A program made the translations under genes and the position numbers. A stretch of DNA of 64,000 nucleotides from Orychophragmus violaceus. Taxonomy: Eukaryota > Streptophyta > Magnoliopsida > Brassicales > Brassicaceae. The stretch lies in the NCBI GenBank assembly GCA_030180135.1, contig CM058232.1, positions 96,832,630-96,896,629 of the forward strand. Reading direction: 5' to 3'. The notes beneath the pieces are model-generated. The model was given only the letters and a program-made list of their open reading frames with translations, was not told the DNA's origin and searched no databases. Shown here piece by piece: positions 45,345 to 56,552 of the stretch. Positions within the stretch are counted from its first letter, which is position 1. Every line of letters begins with the position of its first letter.

Positions 45345-46830
45345 CATTTTCTAGAATTTGCTTAGGAATTAGGATGTTCCGTTTAACCTATCATTTTCCG
45401 AGTTTAATCGATTTTTAGACTGAATCATGTTTAAACAAATAAATTGAATTACTTAATCATGCGGTGATAGTACAACGAGAGTTTGTTTATAAGCTATTAC
45501 ATTTTTATCTAGACCAAAAACCCGAAATAACTAGAAACCACCATCATTCCTTCATGCATGCCTTTGTCCCGCGATCCTAGCCACTCTTATCATGTTCCTT
45601 TCAAGTGTTAAGTTAAAGACAACATAAGCAAAAAAATTTGCTTATTGAGTGTGTTTAAGCCGCTCACCGAGCCAAGTCAAAGATCCGTAACAAGACATCA
45701 GTTCATTCAATCAGTTTCAAGACAGAACCTGACAAGCCTAATCACCCAGGTTACCAGAGTCGATCGTCAAGCTGAGTTTCAGAACAATGAAATAGAGTCA
45801 ATCAATCTAAATTAAAGGAAACACAGAAAGTAAACAAACTAGACTAGAGCATCGGTCTAGAACACTCACCTTAGTTAGTTTTTGGTTTTGGTTAGTCGGT
45901 TTCTGACACCTCTTGTGTTTGATCCTTCAGAACAAATGATCAAGTCCAATGATCCAACAGTCTCACTCGATCACGCAAGCCAAACTTGATCAACTCTCAG
46001 CCAACTCTCGGATTTCTCTTAGTTTCTGAGCGGTTTCTCTCTCTTTCAAGTTCTATCGACTTTAATTTCTTTCAATCCGTAAAAAGGATAAAAATAGCCT
46101 ATGGACGATTTAATGAGCAGTTGGGTGATTTTCATCAGCCAAAACCGTCAAAACCGTGTGTGCTTTTTTCTGATTGGCCAGTCAAGTCTGAACCGCCTCC
46201 CCGCGCTAATAACACTAAGCCGCACAGATTATACCATGTAATTGTTCCCTCCCAATTTCCTAAGCCAAAGAATGCGTTTCGGCCGATAATTGTCCCCATC
46301 AAAACCAATTAACCGGTTTATCCGCGAATTGAGATCAAGCTGACCAATCCAATTGTCTTGTCTGAATCCCGACCAACCGTGTTTGAGCAAGACACGAGGT
46401 GGCTGGTATGTAACAGGCCGGCTAATCCAAAAAATCAGGCATGAATTGTTTTAGCTCGGAATTCATCTTAACTTGCTTATCTAGCCTAGAAAAATTACTC
46501 ATTCGATCCTTCCGTCGATCTTGGCCAAGTTTCCTAAAACATTCAAATTACCATCAGTCCAAGCATCTTTGATCTGATATTTGATCTAGCTTGATCCCAT
46601 ATAAGCTGTATAGAGCATGTTTTCTCCATGATATGGGTGAGTAAAACTAGCTTTTGGTTTGTCCTGGTCTAGTTTCCCAACTGTCCAATCAGTCAAGGAT
46701 ACCCACCCCCTATATAGCGTTAATGCCATTTTAGATCTGACACTAGTGAACATTGAAGTCGTCTGAAATCAATTAGTTCTGAATTCATTATTTATAAAAA
46801 TAAATAATTTAGAATCAGGTTGTTGTAATT
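45345..46830 (-). mobile_element. Probable 3' LTR/UTR of a Ty3/gypsy chromovirus
   Basis: It lies directly downstream (minus strand) of chromovirus integrase remnants, after a polypurine tract AAGTGGGGGGAG (rc at ~46832-46843). It has no coding capacity on the minus strand. The open frame 45986-46312 on the plus strand is probably chance. The far end is lost in the gap, so the LTR borders cannot be fixed. Confidence 0.4.
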
Positions 46831-46849
46831 CTCCCCCCACTTACGTTTA

Positions 46850-48190
46850 GATATGTCCTCGAATCTTTGCCTTTTATTGGTTGATTTTTCCGATAAGTTT
46901 GCTTTGGATGCTTCTCAAACCACTTTGGAAATTTTCCTCCATCATTGTTTCCGGTTCCCATGTGGCTTCATCTTTACCCTCACAATACCACTAAACTTGG
47001 AGAATTCTGAACTGTTTCCGGCCTACTAACTTTATTTTTCGCCTAACTATTGAATCGACCTTCCCAAGATAGTTAAGTTCTTCTACAAATTAGGAGTTCG
47101 TTCTGCGATCACATAATCCCCATGTTTAATGCATTTTCTTAGCATTGAAACGTGGAACACATTATGAAACACTACCATAGAATCCAGAAATTCCCATCGA
47201 TAGGCAACTAGCCCAACTCTTTTGAGAATCTTGTAAGGACCCATGTACCTCAGAGCCAATTTCCCATTCTAGGCGGCTCGATCCGTACCCTTGTAAGTGA
47301 CTTACTTTAAATAAAACAGATCACCGACCGCAAATTCCAAATGATTCCTACGTTTATCAGCATAACTCTTATGTCGGTCCTGAGCCGCTTTCATATTTCG
47401 CTTAACCAGTTAGATCTTTTCACTCATTTCCTGAACAAAGTCCCGACCATAGATACTCTGCTCCCCTACTTGGGTCCAACATAGGAGAGCCTGGGATGGC
47501 TGTCCATACAAAGCCTCATATGGAGACATTTCAATGCTAGCCTGATAGCTATTATTGTATGAAAATTCGGCCAATGGTAGGTATTGTACCCACTTACCAT
47601 CCCAATCCAAAATACAAGCTCGTAGCAAGTCCTCAAGTGTACGGATTGTTCTCTCTGACTGACCATATGTCTGAGGGTGATTAGCAATACTCATATGGAC
47701 CTTTGTCTCGAACTGTTTTTGTTGGAGATTCTACAACATGGATGCAAACTTTGTGTCCCGGTCTGAAACTATGCTCGCATGCACACTGTGTAACTTAGAA
47801 ATTTCCTCCACATATATCACACCCCAACGCTTCAGCCTTATCATGTTTTCGCAACGGTAAGAATTGAGCAGACTTAGTTAACCTGTCCACTATTACTCAG
47901 ATCACATCATACTTGTTATGCGGTGGCAGTCCCATAATGAAATCCATCATGATTAGATCCCACTTTCACTCAGGAATCAGTAAACTTTGCAACAATCTGC
48001 TTGGAACTTGATGTTCTGACTTGACTAGTTGACAAGTCGGACATGCATCAACCCAATCCGCCACATCCTTTTTCATCCCAACCTAGTGATATTATCTCTT
48101 CAGATCACGATACATCTTTGTAGAACTTGTATATATCAAGAACTTGGAATGATGAGCTTCCCTCACAATCTCCTGTTTCAGTTCCTTATT
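46850..48190 (-). pseudogene. Ty3/gypsy chromovirus integrase remnant
   Basis: Minus-strand blocks in order: MKKDVADWVDACPTCQLVKS, SEHQVPSRLLQSL, WDLIMMDFIMGLPPH, VIVDRLTKSAQFLPLR (~48080-47850), then MSIANHPQTYGQSERTIRTL, AEFSYNNSYQASIEMSPYEA and LYGQPSQALLCWTQVGE (47694-47440), then fragments of the C-terminal region (VAYRWEFLD; VFHVSMLRK, ~47230-47140). This is the HHCC, catalytic and GPY/F region of a Tekay/CRM-style gypsy integrase. Many stops and frameshifts make it inactive. RT and gag are absent. Confidence 0.75.
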
Positions 48191-48192
48191 AT

Positions 48193-48395
48193 TTAGGACA
48201 CAAAAACAATTTGTAGCATTGGAATGTATCCATCTGAGTCTTCATAGCCATTTTTATATGAACATTCGGCCAAAGGCAGGTATTGTACCCACTTACCACC
48301 CCAATCCAAAATACAAGCTCGTAGCAAGTCCTCAAGTGTCTTGATTGTTCCCTCAGACTGACTATCCGTCTGAGGGTGATAAGCAGTACTCATAT
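48193..48395 (-). pseudogene. Second, partial copy of the chromovirus integrase core
   Basis: MSTAYHPQTDSQSEGTIKTL and WVQYLPLAECSYKNGYEDSD duplicate the block at 47694-47530 with changes, placed just upstream of the HHCC region. This is out of order for a single element, so it must be a rearranged or separate copy. Its left end is fused to the LTR-like sequence starting at 48404. Confidence 0.65.
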
Positions 48396-48403
48396 GGACT
48401 TTT

Positions 48404-48590
48404 TGATATATCTTGGTTTTTGTCTTTCATGTGTTTTGGGGTGTTTTAGAGTCTTCTACAAGTTCAGGTACATTTGGAGCATATTTGGAGATATATGGAG
48501 CATTTTGGAGGTTTAAGAGAATTCATGCTGAAGAGGAGAAGCTCGTGACGATATTTGGAGTTGGTGTCGATTGAACCAAATCAATTCTTC
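48404..48590 (+). mobile_element. Truncated Athila-like LTR start
   Basis: TGATATATCTTGGTTTTTGTC at 48404 resembles the LTR start TGATATATCATGGTTTT seen at 29408, 58113 and 63497 (minus strand). It continues with TGGAGCATATTTGGAG-type repeats and GGTGTCGATTGAACC, a decayed form of the TCGATCGA motif. Only the first ~190 bp remain. Confidence 0.5.
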
Positions 48591-49097
48591 TTGCAGTGGT
48601 TGACCATTGCTTCCAACTAAAAGTGCATGCAAAGAGGAGGCGATTTCTAGATTCCAGCTCAGAGTTGCATAGCAAGCAGTGTCTGTCTATTTATAATCCA
48701 CAACTGAGCAAACAATCTCGTGTAGGACATTTATTGAGCATCATCAACAAGACGAGGAAGCAATGTTTTTGGATGCCACCTTAAATCCAGAAAAGCCGAG
48801 TCCATAACATGTCATTTCCTTCACCCATTAGCACAAATTATACTTTACCAATGTCAAATCTATCAGAGATCTTTCTTTCAATTTCACATACATAACTGTC
48901 CACATTATCAGTTAGATAAACTATTGGAAGATGCTAGTTGGTTTTCTGTTCTCGCAAAGAAAATAGTCCACCTATCTCCATAGTACAAGTCCAAAAGAAG
49001 AGCAGTTTGGTGATGCCCAAACGCGAGCCTCTTCTGTCAACAAGGAACGAGTTCACTTCATCAAAGGGCGACCAGTTGTCTGACCATAAATAGCACG
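48591..49097. other. Unassigned sequence left of the Athila element
   Basis: An open stretch on the plus strand (48596-48784, 62 codons) and mixed-complexity sequence suggest a host-gene fragment, but I do not recognise it. It is the left flank of the 49098 target duplication. Confidence 0.3.
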
Positions 49098-49102
49098 ATT
49101 TA
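49098..49102. repeat. Target-site duplication ATTTA (left) of the Athila-type element
   Basis: ATTTA immediately precedes the LTR edge TGATAGGTCAAG at 49103. The identical pentamer follows the other edge at 63498-63502. Confidence 0.85.
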
Positions 49103-50260
49103 TGATAGGTCAAGAATTATCCCTATTCTAACTGCAAGTGCACAGTGATGCAGATGTAGTACTTAGGGTATCGAATCCACAAGGACTCCGGTCACACGAT
49201 AGATTTAAGAACATTCAAGTCAAACTAGGAGAAAGTAATGAGAAACTAAAAAGCAAGCAGAAAATTAAATCAGGTAGCATGAGTGGTTTGTAGGCAATTA
49301 ACTAAAAGTGCTAAGTCTAGGGAATTCTCAGGAAATCAAACAAGCAAATCAGATAATCAGTCAGGATCAAATTAAGCTCAGTTCTAGAACTCAAACACGG
49401 ATATAGAATTAACCAACTTTCATTGTGAGAATTCTCTAAGTCTAATAGCCGAAATCCAAATTTCTTTGCAATTCCTAACAGATTAAACTAGCTTTAAGAT
49501 TAAGTTTGATATGTTCACAATTCAATTAAACCAAATTTCTTTGCGAGTAATTCAATTGCTCAACCTAAATAGTTCAGATTCTAAACCACACTTTCGTGTC
49601 AATTTAACAACCTAAGATCTAGATTCTAAGTGATCAGGTTAGAACTAGCATTAAGCACAATTTAGATTGAAGAACAATTATGATATGAATCCTTAACTGA
49701 AATAAATAAATCTAGCAAGTCATGAAATCCCCAATGAGAATCTCTAAACCTAACTATGAATCTACTCAGACATAGATAATGAAAACATGATCAATGAATA
49801 ATTAGATTGCATAAAAGAGAGTAAAGGAATAAAGGGGTTCAAAATCTTCTCCAAAAGCAGGAAGCAATACAGGTTCAGATCAACTCCAAAATCTCTTTGA
49901 AACTCTCAGCTCAAAGTATGATAGCGTATCTAAAACTAAACTCAAAAACCTAATTATATTAGTCTAATCACGTCTTGGGGCTTCTTTGTAAATATCAGGA
50001 ACTTCTGGGCAAAACTGCAATTTCTGCATTCTTCATTAAACTCGCCGAGATTGTCTGGTCACGCTACGCATCGATAAATGCCGATGTGTGTCGATCGACA
50101 CACTCCTCTGGTTTGGACAGTGAACTCTATCTCTCGGGTTAAATCACCAAAATGCTCCAAAAAGCTCCATAATCTCCAATTCCGCTCCAAACGTGCATGT
50201 ACCTAATAATACCTGTAAATGACTCTAAAGAAACACCAAAAGACTCTACAACATACTTAT
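49103..50260 (-). repeat. 3' LTR of the Athila-type element, main part
   Basis: Matches 62304-63460 throughout. It contains GTGTCGATCGACAC (50088-50101) and a decayed CATCGATAAATGC where the 5' LTR has GCATCGATCGATGC. It is interrupted at 50260 by copia 2; the last 37 bp lie at 58077-58113. Reassembled length is ~1195 bp against 1194 for the 5' LTR. Confidence 0.9.
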
Positions 50261-50531
50261 TGTTGGAATTGTGTCCAGTAATCTCGGTACTGTCTCTAGA
50301 AAGTAAGAGTATGTCAATGATCAGACATAAGTCATATAATACTGGGGGTCATGATGGCTTGCTAGAGTCCGCTCATGATCTATAAGTCTTGGACTTATTG
50401 CCTTTATTATATGATCCCATATGGGTCACACGCCTAAGCTAACAGGAAAATGTGTAGGAACGGTTTAGCAGAAGTACGGTAAAAGTGCTAGGCATTTACT
50501 GTACTTAGAGAGAATAAAACAGTTTAGCCAC

Positions 50532-50574
50532 TGTGTGTCGATCGATACACAAGGGGTGTCGATCGACACAGTGC
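50532..50574. promoter_or_regulatory. Inverted-repeat element with two TCGATCGA palindromes upstream of the LTR TATA box
   Basis: GTGTCGATCGATAC (50536-50549) and GTGTCGATCGACAC (50557-50570) are each near-palindromic. Together with flanking CACTGT/ACAGTG they form a larger inverted repeat. They sit ~65-100 bp before TATAAATA, in U3. Position and symmetry suggest a dimeric protein site or a methylation-sensitive control element; no protein can be named. The 3' LTR has the same pair at 57679-57713. Confidence 0.5.
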
Positions 50575-50636
50575 GCGAATGCCGTCGAGTTAATTGGTGT
50601 TTGAGCCAAATGGCCCAAACGGAACCGGACAAGTTT

Positions 50637-50644
50637 TATAAATA
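50637..50644 (+). promoter_or_regulatory. TATA box of the copia 2 5' LTR
   Basis: TATAAATA within GTTTTATAAATAAAACTCG. Repeated at 57780-57787 in the 3' LTR. Confidence 0.7.
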
Positions 50645-50929
50645 AAACTCGAGTTCAGAACCAAAAACCCTAGCCGAAACTCTCTCTCTCTCTGCGCCGA
50701 GTTCCCCTAGTGGTCTAGCAGCCGTTTTCTGTGATCGCGTGTGTGAGCCTTTGGAGGATTCATCTCTCGGTGTTTCTCTGATCTCTGACCTGTTCTATCT
50801 CCTTCCGCTGCAATTAACAGGTAAAAGGTGAGATCATCAATTGTTTCTATTCGAGAAGAACCTAGATCAGCATGTTTAGGATGATATGAATCAGAGAATT
50901 GAATCAGGATCAACTAAACATTCCTTTAG

Positions 50930-50951
50930 TGGTATCAGAGCCAGGTTCTGG
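50930..50951 (+). other. Primer binding site of copia 2
   Basis: TGGTATCAGAGCC complements the 3' end of initiator methionine tRNA, the usual Ty1/copia primer. Confidence 0.9.
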
Positions 50952-51139
50952 TTTTTCTTGTTTAGATTCAAGTTTAGGATTGTTTTTCTTGTTTAAAAGT
51001 GTTTTGAATCAACTACTGATAAGAGAAATCACTTAAGTAACAAGAATTGAAACCTAAACATATGAAAAATCGCATGATCAAGCTATATGATTTGGTATGC
51101 GATCTGATCCGAGAGAATGAGTATCGGCTGCGATCGCAT

Positions 51140-51427
51140 GGATCGATCGATACGATCGCATGGATCGGTCGATACAGTCTATCGGCAAAACCTGTTAACG
51201 CGTGAAAGCATCGATCGATGCAGGATCGATGCAGGTTCGATGTTGGTGCATCGACCGATGCGGTTGGTGCATCGATCGACACGGTTAGGGTTTTAGCTCG
51301 TTTCCGTGCATGCGCGAGAGCATCGATCGATACAGGATCGATGCACGATCGATGCAAGATCGATGCTAAGAGCATCGACCGATGCGGTTGATGGATCGAT
51401 CGACATGGTTGGTTCATCGATCGACAT
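51140..51427. repeat. Cluster of TCGATCGA palindromes in the copia 2 leader
   Basis: Nine full sites (e.g. GCATCGATCGATGC, GCATCGACCGATGC, GCATCGATCGACAC, GGATCGATCGACAT) and about five half sites (GGATCGATGC, CGATCGATGC) lie in ~290 bp between PBS and gag. A block of about 85 bp seems duplicated (51209-51294 and 51321-51404). No ATG-initiated plus-strand frame spans the cluster, so codon constraint does not explain it. Confidence 0.75.
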
Positions 51428-52574
51428 GGTTGATTTAAGGCTCGGTTTAATGATTTTATTAAAATTATAAACGTCGCGGTTTAATAAACAGATTTAATAA
51501 TTTTATTAAGTCTGGTTAAACCGGGATAAGAAATCCAAAGTCGAAAAATTGGATTTTGTGCCTAAACCAGGATTTTCTAATTTGATTTGGTTGGACCAAA
51601 TAAATTGAGAAAATCCGGTTTAGTAAATAACCGGTTGACAATTGTGGTCATCGTAGTAATTAAAATTTGGTTAGACCAATTTTAATGAACCAGACCGGTT
51701 ATGTCATTTAATTGGACAATTGGGTCATGTCTTGGACATGGACCAATTCTTGGGCCTCGGGCCAAGAAGTTAAAACAATTGGGCCAATTATTTGAGTCTT
51801 TCTTCAGATTTAATTTAAAATTTATTTTATACAGAATATAAATCGATTTTAAATTAAAGTTTCCGATATTTTGAAATTAGAAAGTTTCTTAATTTATAGA
51901 AGTTTCTAGATTTGCATGATTCGGATTTTAAGAAATTTCTAAAGTTAGAAAGTTTCCGTTTTTAGAAAGTTTCCAATTTTAGAAAGTTTCCAAAAATAGT
52001 AGGTTTCCAAAAATGGAAAGTTTCCCGAAATAGTAATCTTCTATTTTGGGAATGAATTTTTAAATAAACCTACGAACCTCAAATAATATCAAGCGTTGGA
52101 TGTCTTGTCCATTCTATGTCAGCTGTCGAAGCCCATTCAATTGTATTCATGGCCTTACAGTGTGAGGGTGTCTGCTTTTGCGTGGATAAGACGGTTTGTG
52201 ATTCATAAATGTCATTGGGAGTCCCAGACATTAATGATTACATGACTGTATAGTCTGGTTTTCTTGACTGGGCCATCGGGAGTCCCGGGCCTTGAGACAT
52301 CAGAGTGGATTGGGCCTCGGGCCCAGATTCACAACCAAGAGTTATATCACGGATATAATTAGCCGATATAGGGTTTACCGATATAAGCTAAGGTTTGGTG
52401 ACGGCCAGTGGCCCACTTTAATCTTAGTTATATGTGGATCTTGGAATCATTATATTCTATTGAGGGTAACTTATGTTATTGAATATAATGCGTGATTAAT
52501 CATATTAAATTTAATACGAGATTAATCATATTGAACATTTTAACTAATAACCTTTTTATCTATATATTTCAGCT

Positions 52575-55500
52575 ATGGCTACTACAAGCACACAAAACAC
52601 ATTCTCGATCCGGTCTGTTCTCGAAAAGGAGAAGCTGACTGGAACGAACTTCCTGACGTGGTCAAGGAACTTGAGGCTAGTCCTCAAGCAGGAGAAGAAG
52701 GATTATGTCCTTCGTGATCCTCTCCCCGAGAGGCCTCCTGCCAATGCCGCCAGGACTCTGCATAATGCTTGGGAAAAGCATTCGTCAGATGAAAATGATG
52801 CCTATTGCCTGATGTTGGTGACAATGACTCCTGAGCTGCAAAAACAGTTCGAGAGTGTATTGTCACCCATCGAGATAATGGCAAGCCTGAAATCGCTTTT
52901 TCAGGAGCAGGCTAGGACTGAGAGGTTTCAAACAGTTAAGAACCTCTTGGACTGCAAGTTGGCTGTGAATGCGGCAGTGAGTCCTCATGTCTTGAAGATG
53001 ATGGGTTATCTCGATCATCTTCAGAAACTCGACTGCCCAATCAGCCAGGAACTTGCCTGCGACATCATCCTGCAGTCATTACCTGCAAGCTATGATCAGT
53101 TCATTCTGAACTTTAACATGCATGGCTTGAGTAAGACATTGCCTGAGCTTCACGGAATGCTCAAGACTGCGGAGCCCAATTTGAGGAAAACCGCCAAGGA
53201 CCCCAATGTGCTTATGGTGCAGAAGGGCAAGGGGTTTAAGAAATCCTCTGCTAAGGATAAGGGAAAGGCCAAGGCTGTCCAAGTCGCGGACAAGGACACG
53301 CCAAAGCCCAAGCCCAAGTCCAAGGCTGGGCCAACTGACATATGCAGGTTCTGTAAAGAACCAGGGCATTGGAGGAGAGAATGTAAGAAATTCCAGGAAG
53401 GTCTAAAGGAATTGAAGAAGAAGACTTTTGAGACTTCTTCAACAGGTATTTTTGTTATAGAAGTTAATACAACTACTTCTGATAATACCTCATGGGTTAT
53501 GGATACTGGTTGTGGGGCTCATATTTGTACTAATATGCAGGCACTCAGCAACAGTAGAAGGCTGAAGCAAGGACAAGTGGAGCTACGAGTTGGGAATGGA
53601 GCGAAAGTTCCAGCACTAGCTGTAGGCACTTACTTGTTGTCTTTACCTTCGGGATTGATTTTAGAACTCAATAATTGTTATTTTGTACCTGCTATAAGCA
53701 GAAATATTATTTCAATTTCTTTGTTGGATTTGGAAGGTTATGATTTTTCAGTTAAGAATAAATTATGTTCCTTCAATCGCAACAATTTGTTCTATGGTTC
53801 TGCCCCTCTTATGAATGGGCTTTACATACTCGATCAATCCGCGCCAATTTATAACATTAATACCAAACGGTTCAAACCTAATGAGGAGAACCGAACGTTT
53901 CTATGGCATTGTCGTTTAGGGCACATCAGCGAGAAACGCATCAAGAGGCTCCATTCGAATGGACTTCTTGGCTCATTTGACTTTGAGTCATGTGAGAAAT
54001 GCGAATCCTGCATGATGGGCAAAATGACACGGGCCCCCTTTAATAAACCTAACGAGAGGGCCAGTGACGTATTGGGCCTGATACACACTGATGTGTGTGG
54101 CCCAATGTCCACAAATGCAAGAGGAAACTATCAGTACTTCATTACCTTTACTGATGATTTCAGTAGGTATGTATATGTTTATTTAATGAAACATAAGTCT
54201 GAATCTTTTGAGAAGTTCAGAGAATTCCAAAATGAAGTACAGAACCAACTTGGCAAAAGCATTAAGGCTCTTCGGTCCGACCGAGGAGGAGAATACTTAA
54301 GCCAAGAATTCAGTGATCATCTGAGAGAATGTGGGATCGTATCCCAACTCACTCCTCCTGGAACACCTCAATGGAATGGTGTGTCTGAAAGGAGAAATCG
54401 GACCTTATTGGATATGGTTCGATCTATGATGAGTCACACAGACCTTCCAATATCCCTTTGGGGATATGCTCTGCTAACAGCAGTGTTCACTCTAAATAGA
54501 GCGCCATCGAAAGCAGCAGCAAAGACACCATATGAATTATGGACTGGAGAAGCTCCAGTGCTGTCTTATCTCAGAATTTGGGGTTGTGAAGCCTATGTCA
54601 AGAGATTGATCTCAGACAAGCTTACACCAAAATCTGACAAATGCTACTTCATTGGTTATCCACGGGAAACCAAGGCTTATTACTTCTATCTACGTTCCGA
54701 GAACAAGATCTTTGTTGCCCGGGATTGTAACTTTCTTGAGAGGGAGTTTCTCTCTAAGAAAGACAGTGGGAGTAAGGTACTGCTTGAAGAAATTCAAGAT
54801 GAACAGGATACTGCTCAACCTAATGAAGAAGAGCAGCAGGAGGACCTGCAAGAAATTGTAGAGCCTGAACCTGTAGTACCTGAAGTTCGAAGATCCGGGA
54901 GGATCCGTCACGAACCCGAGAGATATCAAGGATTCCTCGTGACTGACTGTCATGATCTTCTGATCATTGATGGTGATGAACCATCGAACTTCAATCAAGC
55001 CATGATGGGCCCAGATTCCTCTAAGTGGCGCAAGGCCACTGATTCCGAAATGGACTCCATGTCGGTCAACCAAGTGTTTTCGTTGGTTGACTTACCCGCT
55101 GGTGTAAAAGCCATCGAGTGCAAATGGATCTTCAAGAAGAAGATTGACGTGGATGGAAATGTCCAGATTTATAAAGCCAGGTTGGTGGCAAAAGGTTTCA
55201 GACAAGTTCACGGTGTGGATTACGATGAAACCTATTCACCAGTGGCTATGATGAAATCTATTCGGATTCTACTAGCAACTGCAGCTTTTCACGATTATGA
55301 AATTTGGCAGATGGACGTGAAAACCGCCTTCCTGAATGGTATTCTGGAAGAGGATGTGTATATGACACAACCTGACGGTTACATAGATCCAAAGAATGCT
55401 GGAAAAGTATGCAAGCTTCATAAATCCATTTATGGATTGAAGCAAGCATCGAGGAGCTGGAATCTTCGTTTTGATGAAGCGATCAAGCAATTTGACTTCA

Positions 55501-56552
55501 TCAGAAACGAAGAAGAACAATGCGTGTATAAGAAATCTAGTGGGAGCAAGATTGTATTTCTTATTCTGTATGTCGATGACATACTGCTTCTCGGAAACGA
55601 CGTTCCAATGCTGAAGTCCGTAAAGGACTGGCTTGGAAGTTGTTTTTCCATGAAAGACATGGGTGAAGCCGCATACGTTCTTGGAATCAGGATCTACCGG
55701 GATAGATCTAGAAGGCTGATAGGCTTGTGTCAAGATTCATACATTGACAAAGTCCTACAAAGATTCAGCATGAAGGATTCCAAGAAGGGCTTCACGCCAA
55801 TGGTACATGGCACAACGCTAAGCAAGAAGCAGAGCCCTACGACGGCTGCTGAGCTTGAGCGCATGAAGAATATTCCTTATGCATCTGCAATAGGATCTGT
55901 CATGTATGCCATGATCTGTACTCGTCCTGATGTTGCTTATGCATTGAGCATGACGAGTAGATACCAGTCAAATCCAGGTGAAAACCATTGGATTGCCGTA
56001 AAGAATATCTTGAAGTATCTAAGACATACTAAGGATAAGTTCTTAGTGTACGGTGGAAGTGATGTGCTTAAAGTCAGTGGATTCACGGACGCAAGTTTCC
56101 AGACAGACCAAGATGATTTCCGGTCACAGTCCGGTTATATCTTTTGTCTGAATGGCGGTGCAATCAGTTGGAGAAGCTCCAAGCAAGACACCGTTGCAGA
56201 TTCCACTACAGAAGCTGAATATATCGCCGCCTCAGAAGCTGCGAAGGAAGCTGTTTGGATACGAAAGTTCATTATTGAACTAGGTGTGATACCAGATGCG
56301 GCTGAGCCTCTGGCACTGTTTTGTGACAACAATGGTGCTATAGCTCAGGCAAAGGAACCAAGATCACACCAGAAATCCAAGCATGTTCTAAGAAGATTTC
56401 ACTTGATACGTGACATCATTAATAGAAAGGAAGTCAAGATCAGCCGAGTTCAGACTGATGATAACGTCGCTGATCCGTTGACAAAGCCACTCCCAAGGCC
56501 TAAGCTCGAGTTTCTGACTGAAGCTGTAGGCATTAGAGACATTGAAATGTAA
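52575..56552 (+). CDS. Copia 2 gag-pol polyprotein
   Basis: 1325 residues in one open frame from MATTSTQNTFSIRSVLEKEK. In order: UBN2-type gag (LTGTNFLTWSRNLRLVLKQE); zinc knuckle CRFCKEPGHWRREC (DNA 53342-53383); protease DTGCGAHIC (~53502); pre-integrase LWHCRLGHIS and CESCMMGK; integrase HTDVCGPMS and RSDRGGEY (54273-54296), with a following SERRNRTLL region; RT with CKWIFKKKIDVDGNVQIYKA and YVDDILLLGN (55569-55598); RNase H with GFTDASFQTD and STTEAEYIAA; tail DNVADPLTKPL. All catalytic motifs seem present and there are no stops. Integrase before RT marks Ty1/copia. It would act in cytoplasmic particles and then in the nucleus for integration. Confidence 0.96.
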   Translation: MATTSTQNTFSIRSVLEKEKLTGTNFLTWSRNLRLVLKQEKKDYVLRDPLPERPPANAARTLHNAWEKHSSDENDAYCLMLVTMTPELQKQFESVLSPIEIMASLKSLFQEQARTERFQTVKNLLDCKLAVNAAVSPHVLKMMGYLDHLQKLDCPISQELACDIILQSLPASYDQFILNFNMHGLSKTLPELHGMLKTAEPNLRKTAKDPNVLMVQKGKGFKKSSAKDKGKAKAVQVADKDTPKPKPKSKAGPTDICRFCKEPGHWRRECKKFQEGLKELKKKTFETSSTGIFVIEVNTTTSDNTSWVMDTGCGAHICTNMQALSNSRRLKQGQVELRVGNGAKVPALAVGTYLLSLPSGLILELNNCYFVPAISRNIISISLLDLEGYDFSVKNKLCSFNRNNLFYGSAPLMNGLYILDQSAPIYNINTKRFKPNEENRTFLWHCRLGHISEKRIKRLHSNGLLGSFDFESCEKCESCMMGKMTRAPFNKPNERASDVLGLIHTDVCGPMSTNARGNYQYFITFTDDFSRYVYVYLMKHKSESFEKFREFQNEVQNQLGKSIKALRSDRGGEYLSQEFSDHLRECGIVSQLTPPGTPQWNGVSERRNRTLLDMVRSMMSHTDLPISLWGYALLTAVFTLNRAPSKAAAKTPYELWTGEAPVLSYLRIWGCEAYVKRLISDKLTPKSDKCYFIGYPRETKAYYFYLRSENKIFVARDCNFLEREFLSKKDSGSKVLLEEIQDEQDTAQPNEEEQQEDLQEIVEPEPVVPEVRRSGRIRHEPERYQGFLVTDCHDLLIIDGDEPSNFNQAMMGPDSSKWRKATDSEMDSMSVNQVFSLVDLPAGVKAIECKWIFKKKIDVDGNVQIYKARLVAKGFRQVHGVDYDETYSPVAMMKSIRILLATAAFHDYEIWQMDVKTAFLNGILEEDVYMTQPDGYIDPKNAGKVCKLHKSIYGLKQASRSWNLRFDEAIKQFDFIRNEEEQCVYKKSSGSKIVFLILYVDDILLLGNDVPMLKSVKDWLGSCFSMKDMGEAAYVLGIRIYRDRSRRLIGLCQDSYIDKVLQRFSMKDSKKGFTPMVHGTTLSKKQSPTTAAELERMKNIPYASAIGSVMYAMICTRPDVAYALSMTSRYQSNPGENHWIAVKNILKYLRHTKDKFLVYGGSDVLKVSGFTDASFQTDQDDFRSQSGYIFCLNGGAISWRSSKQDTVADSTTEAEYIAASEAAKEAVWIRKFIIELGVIPDAAEPLALFCDNNGAIAQAKEPRSHQKSKHVLRRFHLIRDIINRKEVKISRVQTDDNVADPLTKPLPRPKLEFLTEAVGIRDIEM

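Larger units (their letters stand above)
50261..50928 (+). repeat. 5' LTR of copia 2
   Basis: Begins TGTTGGAATTGTGTCC and ends CATTCCTTTA. It holds the paired palindromes at 50536-50570, the TATA box at 50637-50644 and a CT-rich tract just downstream. Differences from the 3' LTR: AACAGTTTAG/AACGGTTTAG, TTTGAGCC/TTTGGGCC, CTCGAGTT/CTCGGGTT. Confidence 0.95.

Noticed and set aside
44801..45418. Long open frames across the N region
   Set aside because: They consist of translated Ns in the 500-base assembly gap.
50707..50913. Identical 68-codon minus-strand ORFs at 50707-50913 and 57850-58056
   Set aside because: They are the two LTRs of copia 2 read in antisense. Identity reflects LTR similarity, not a conserved gene.
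54690..55733. 127- and 153-codon minus-strand ORFs within copia 2
   Set aside because: They are shadows of the gag-pol frame on the opposite strand with no recognisable domain.
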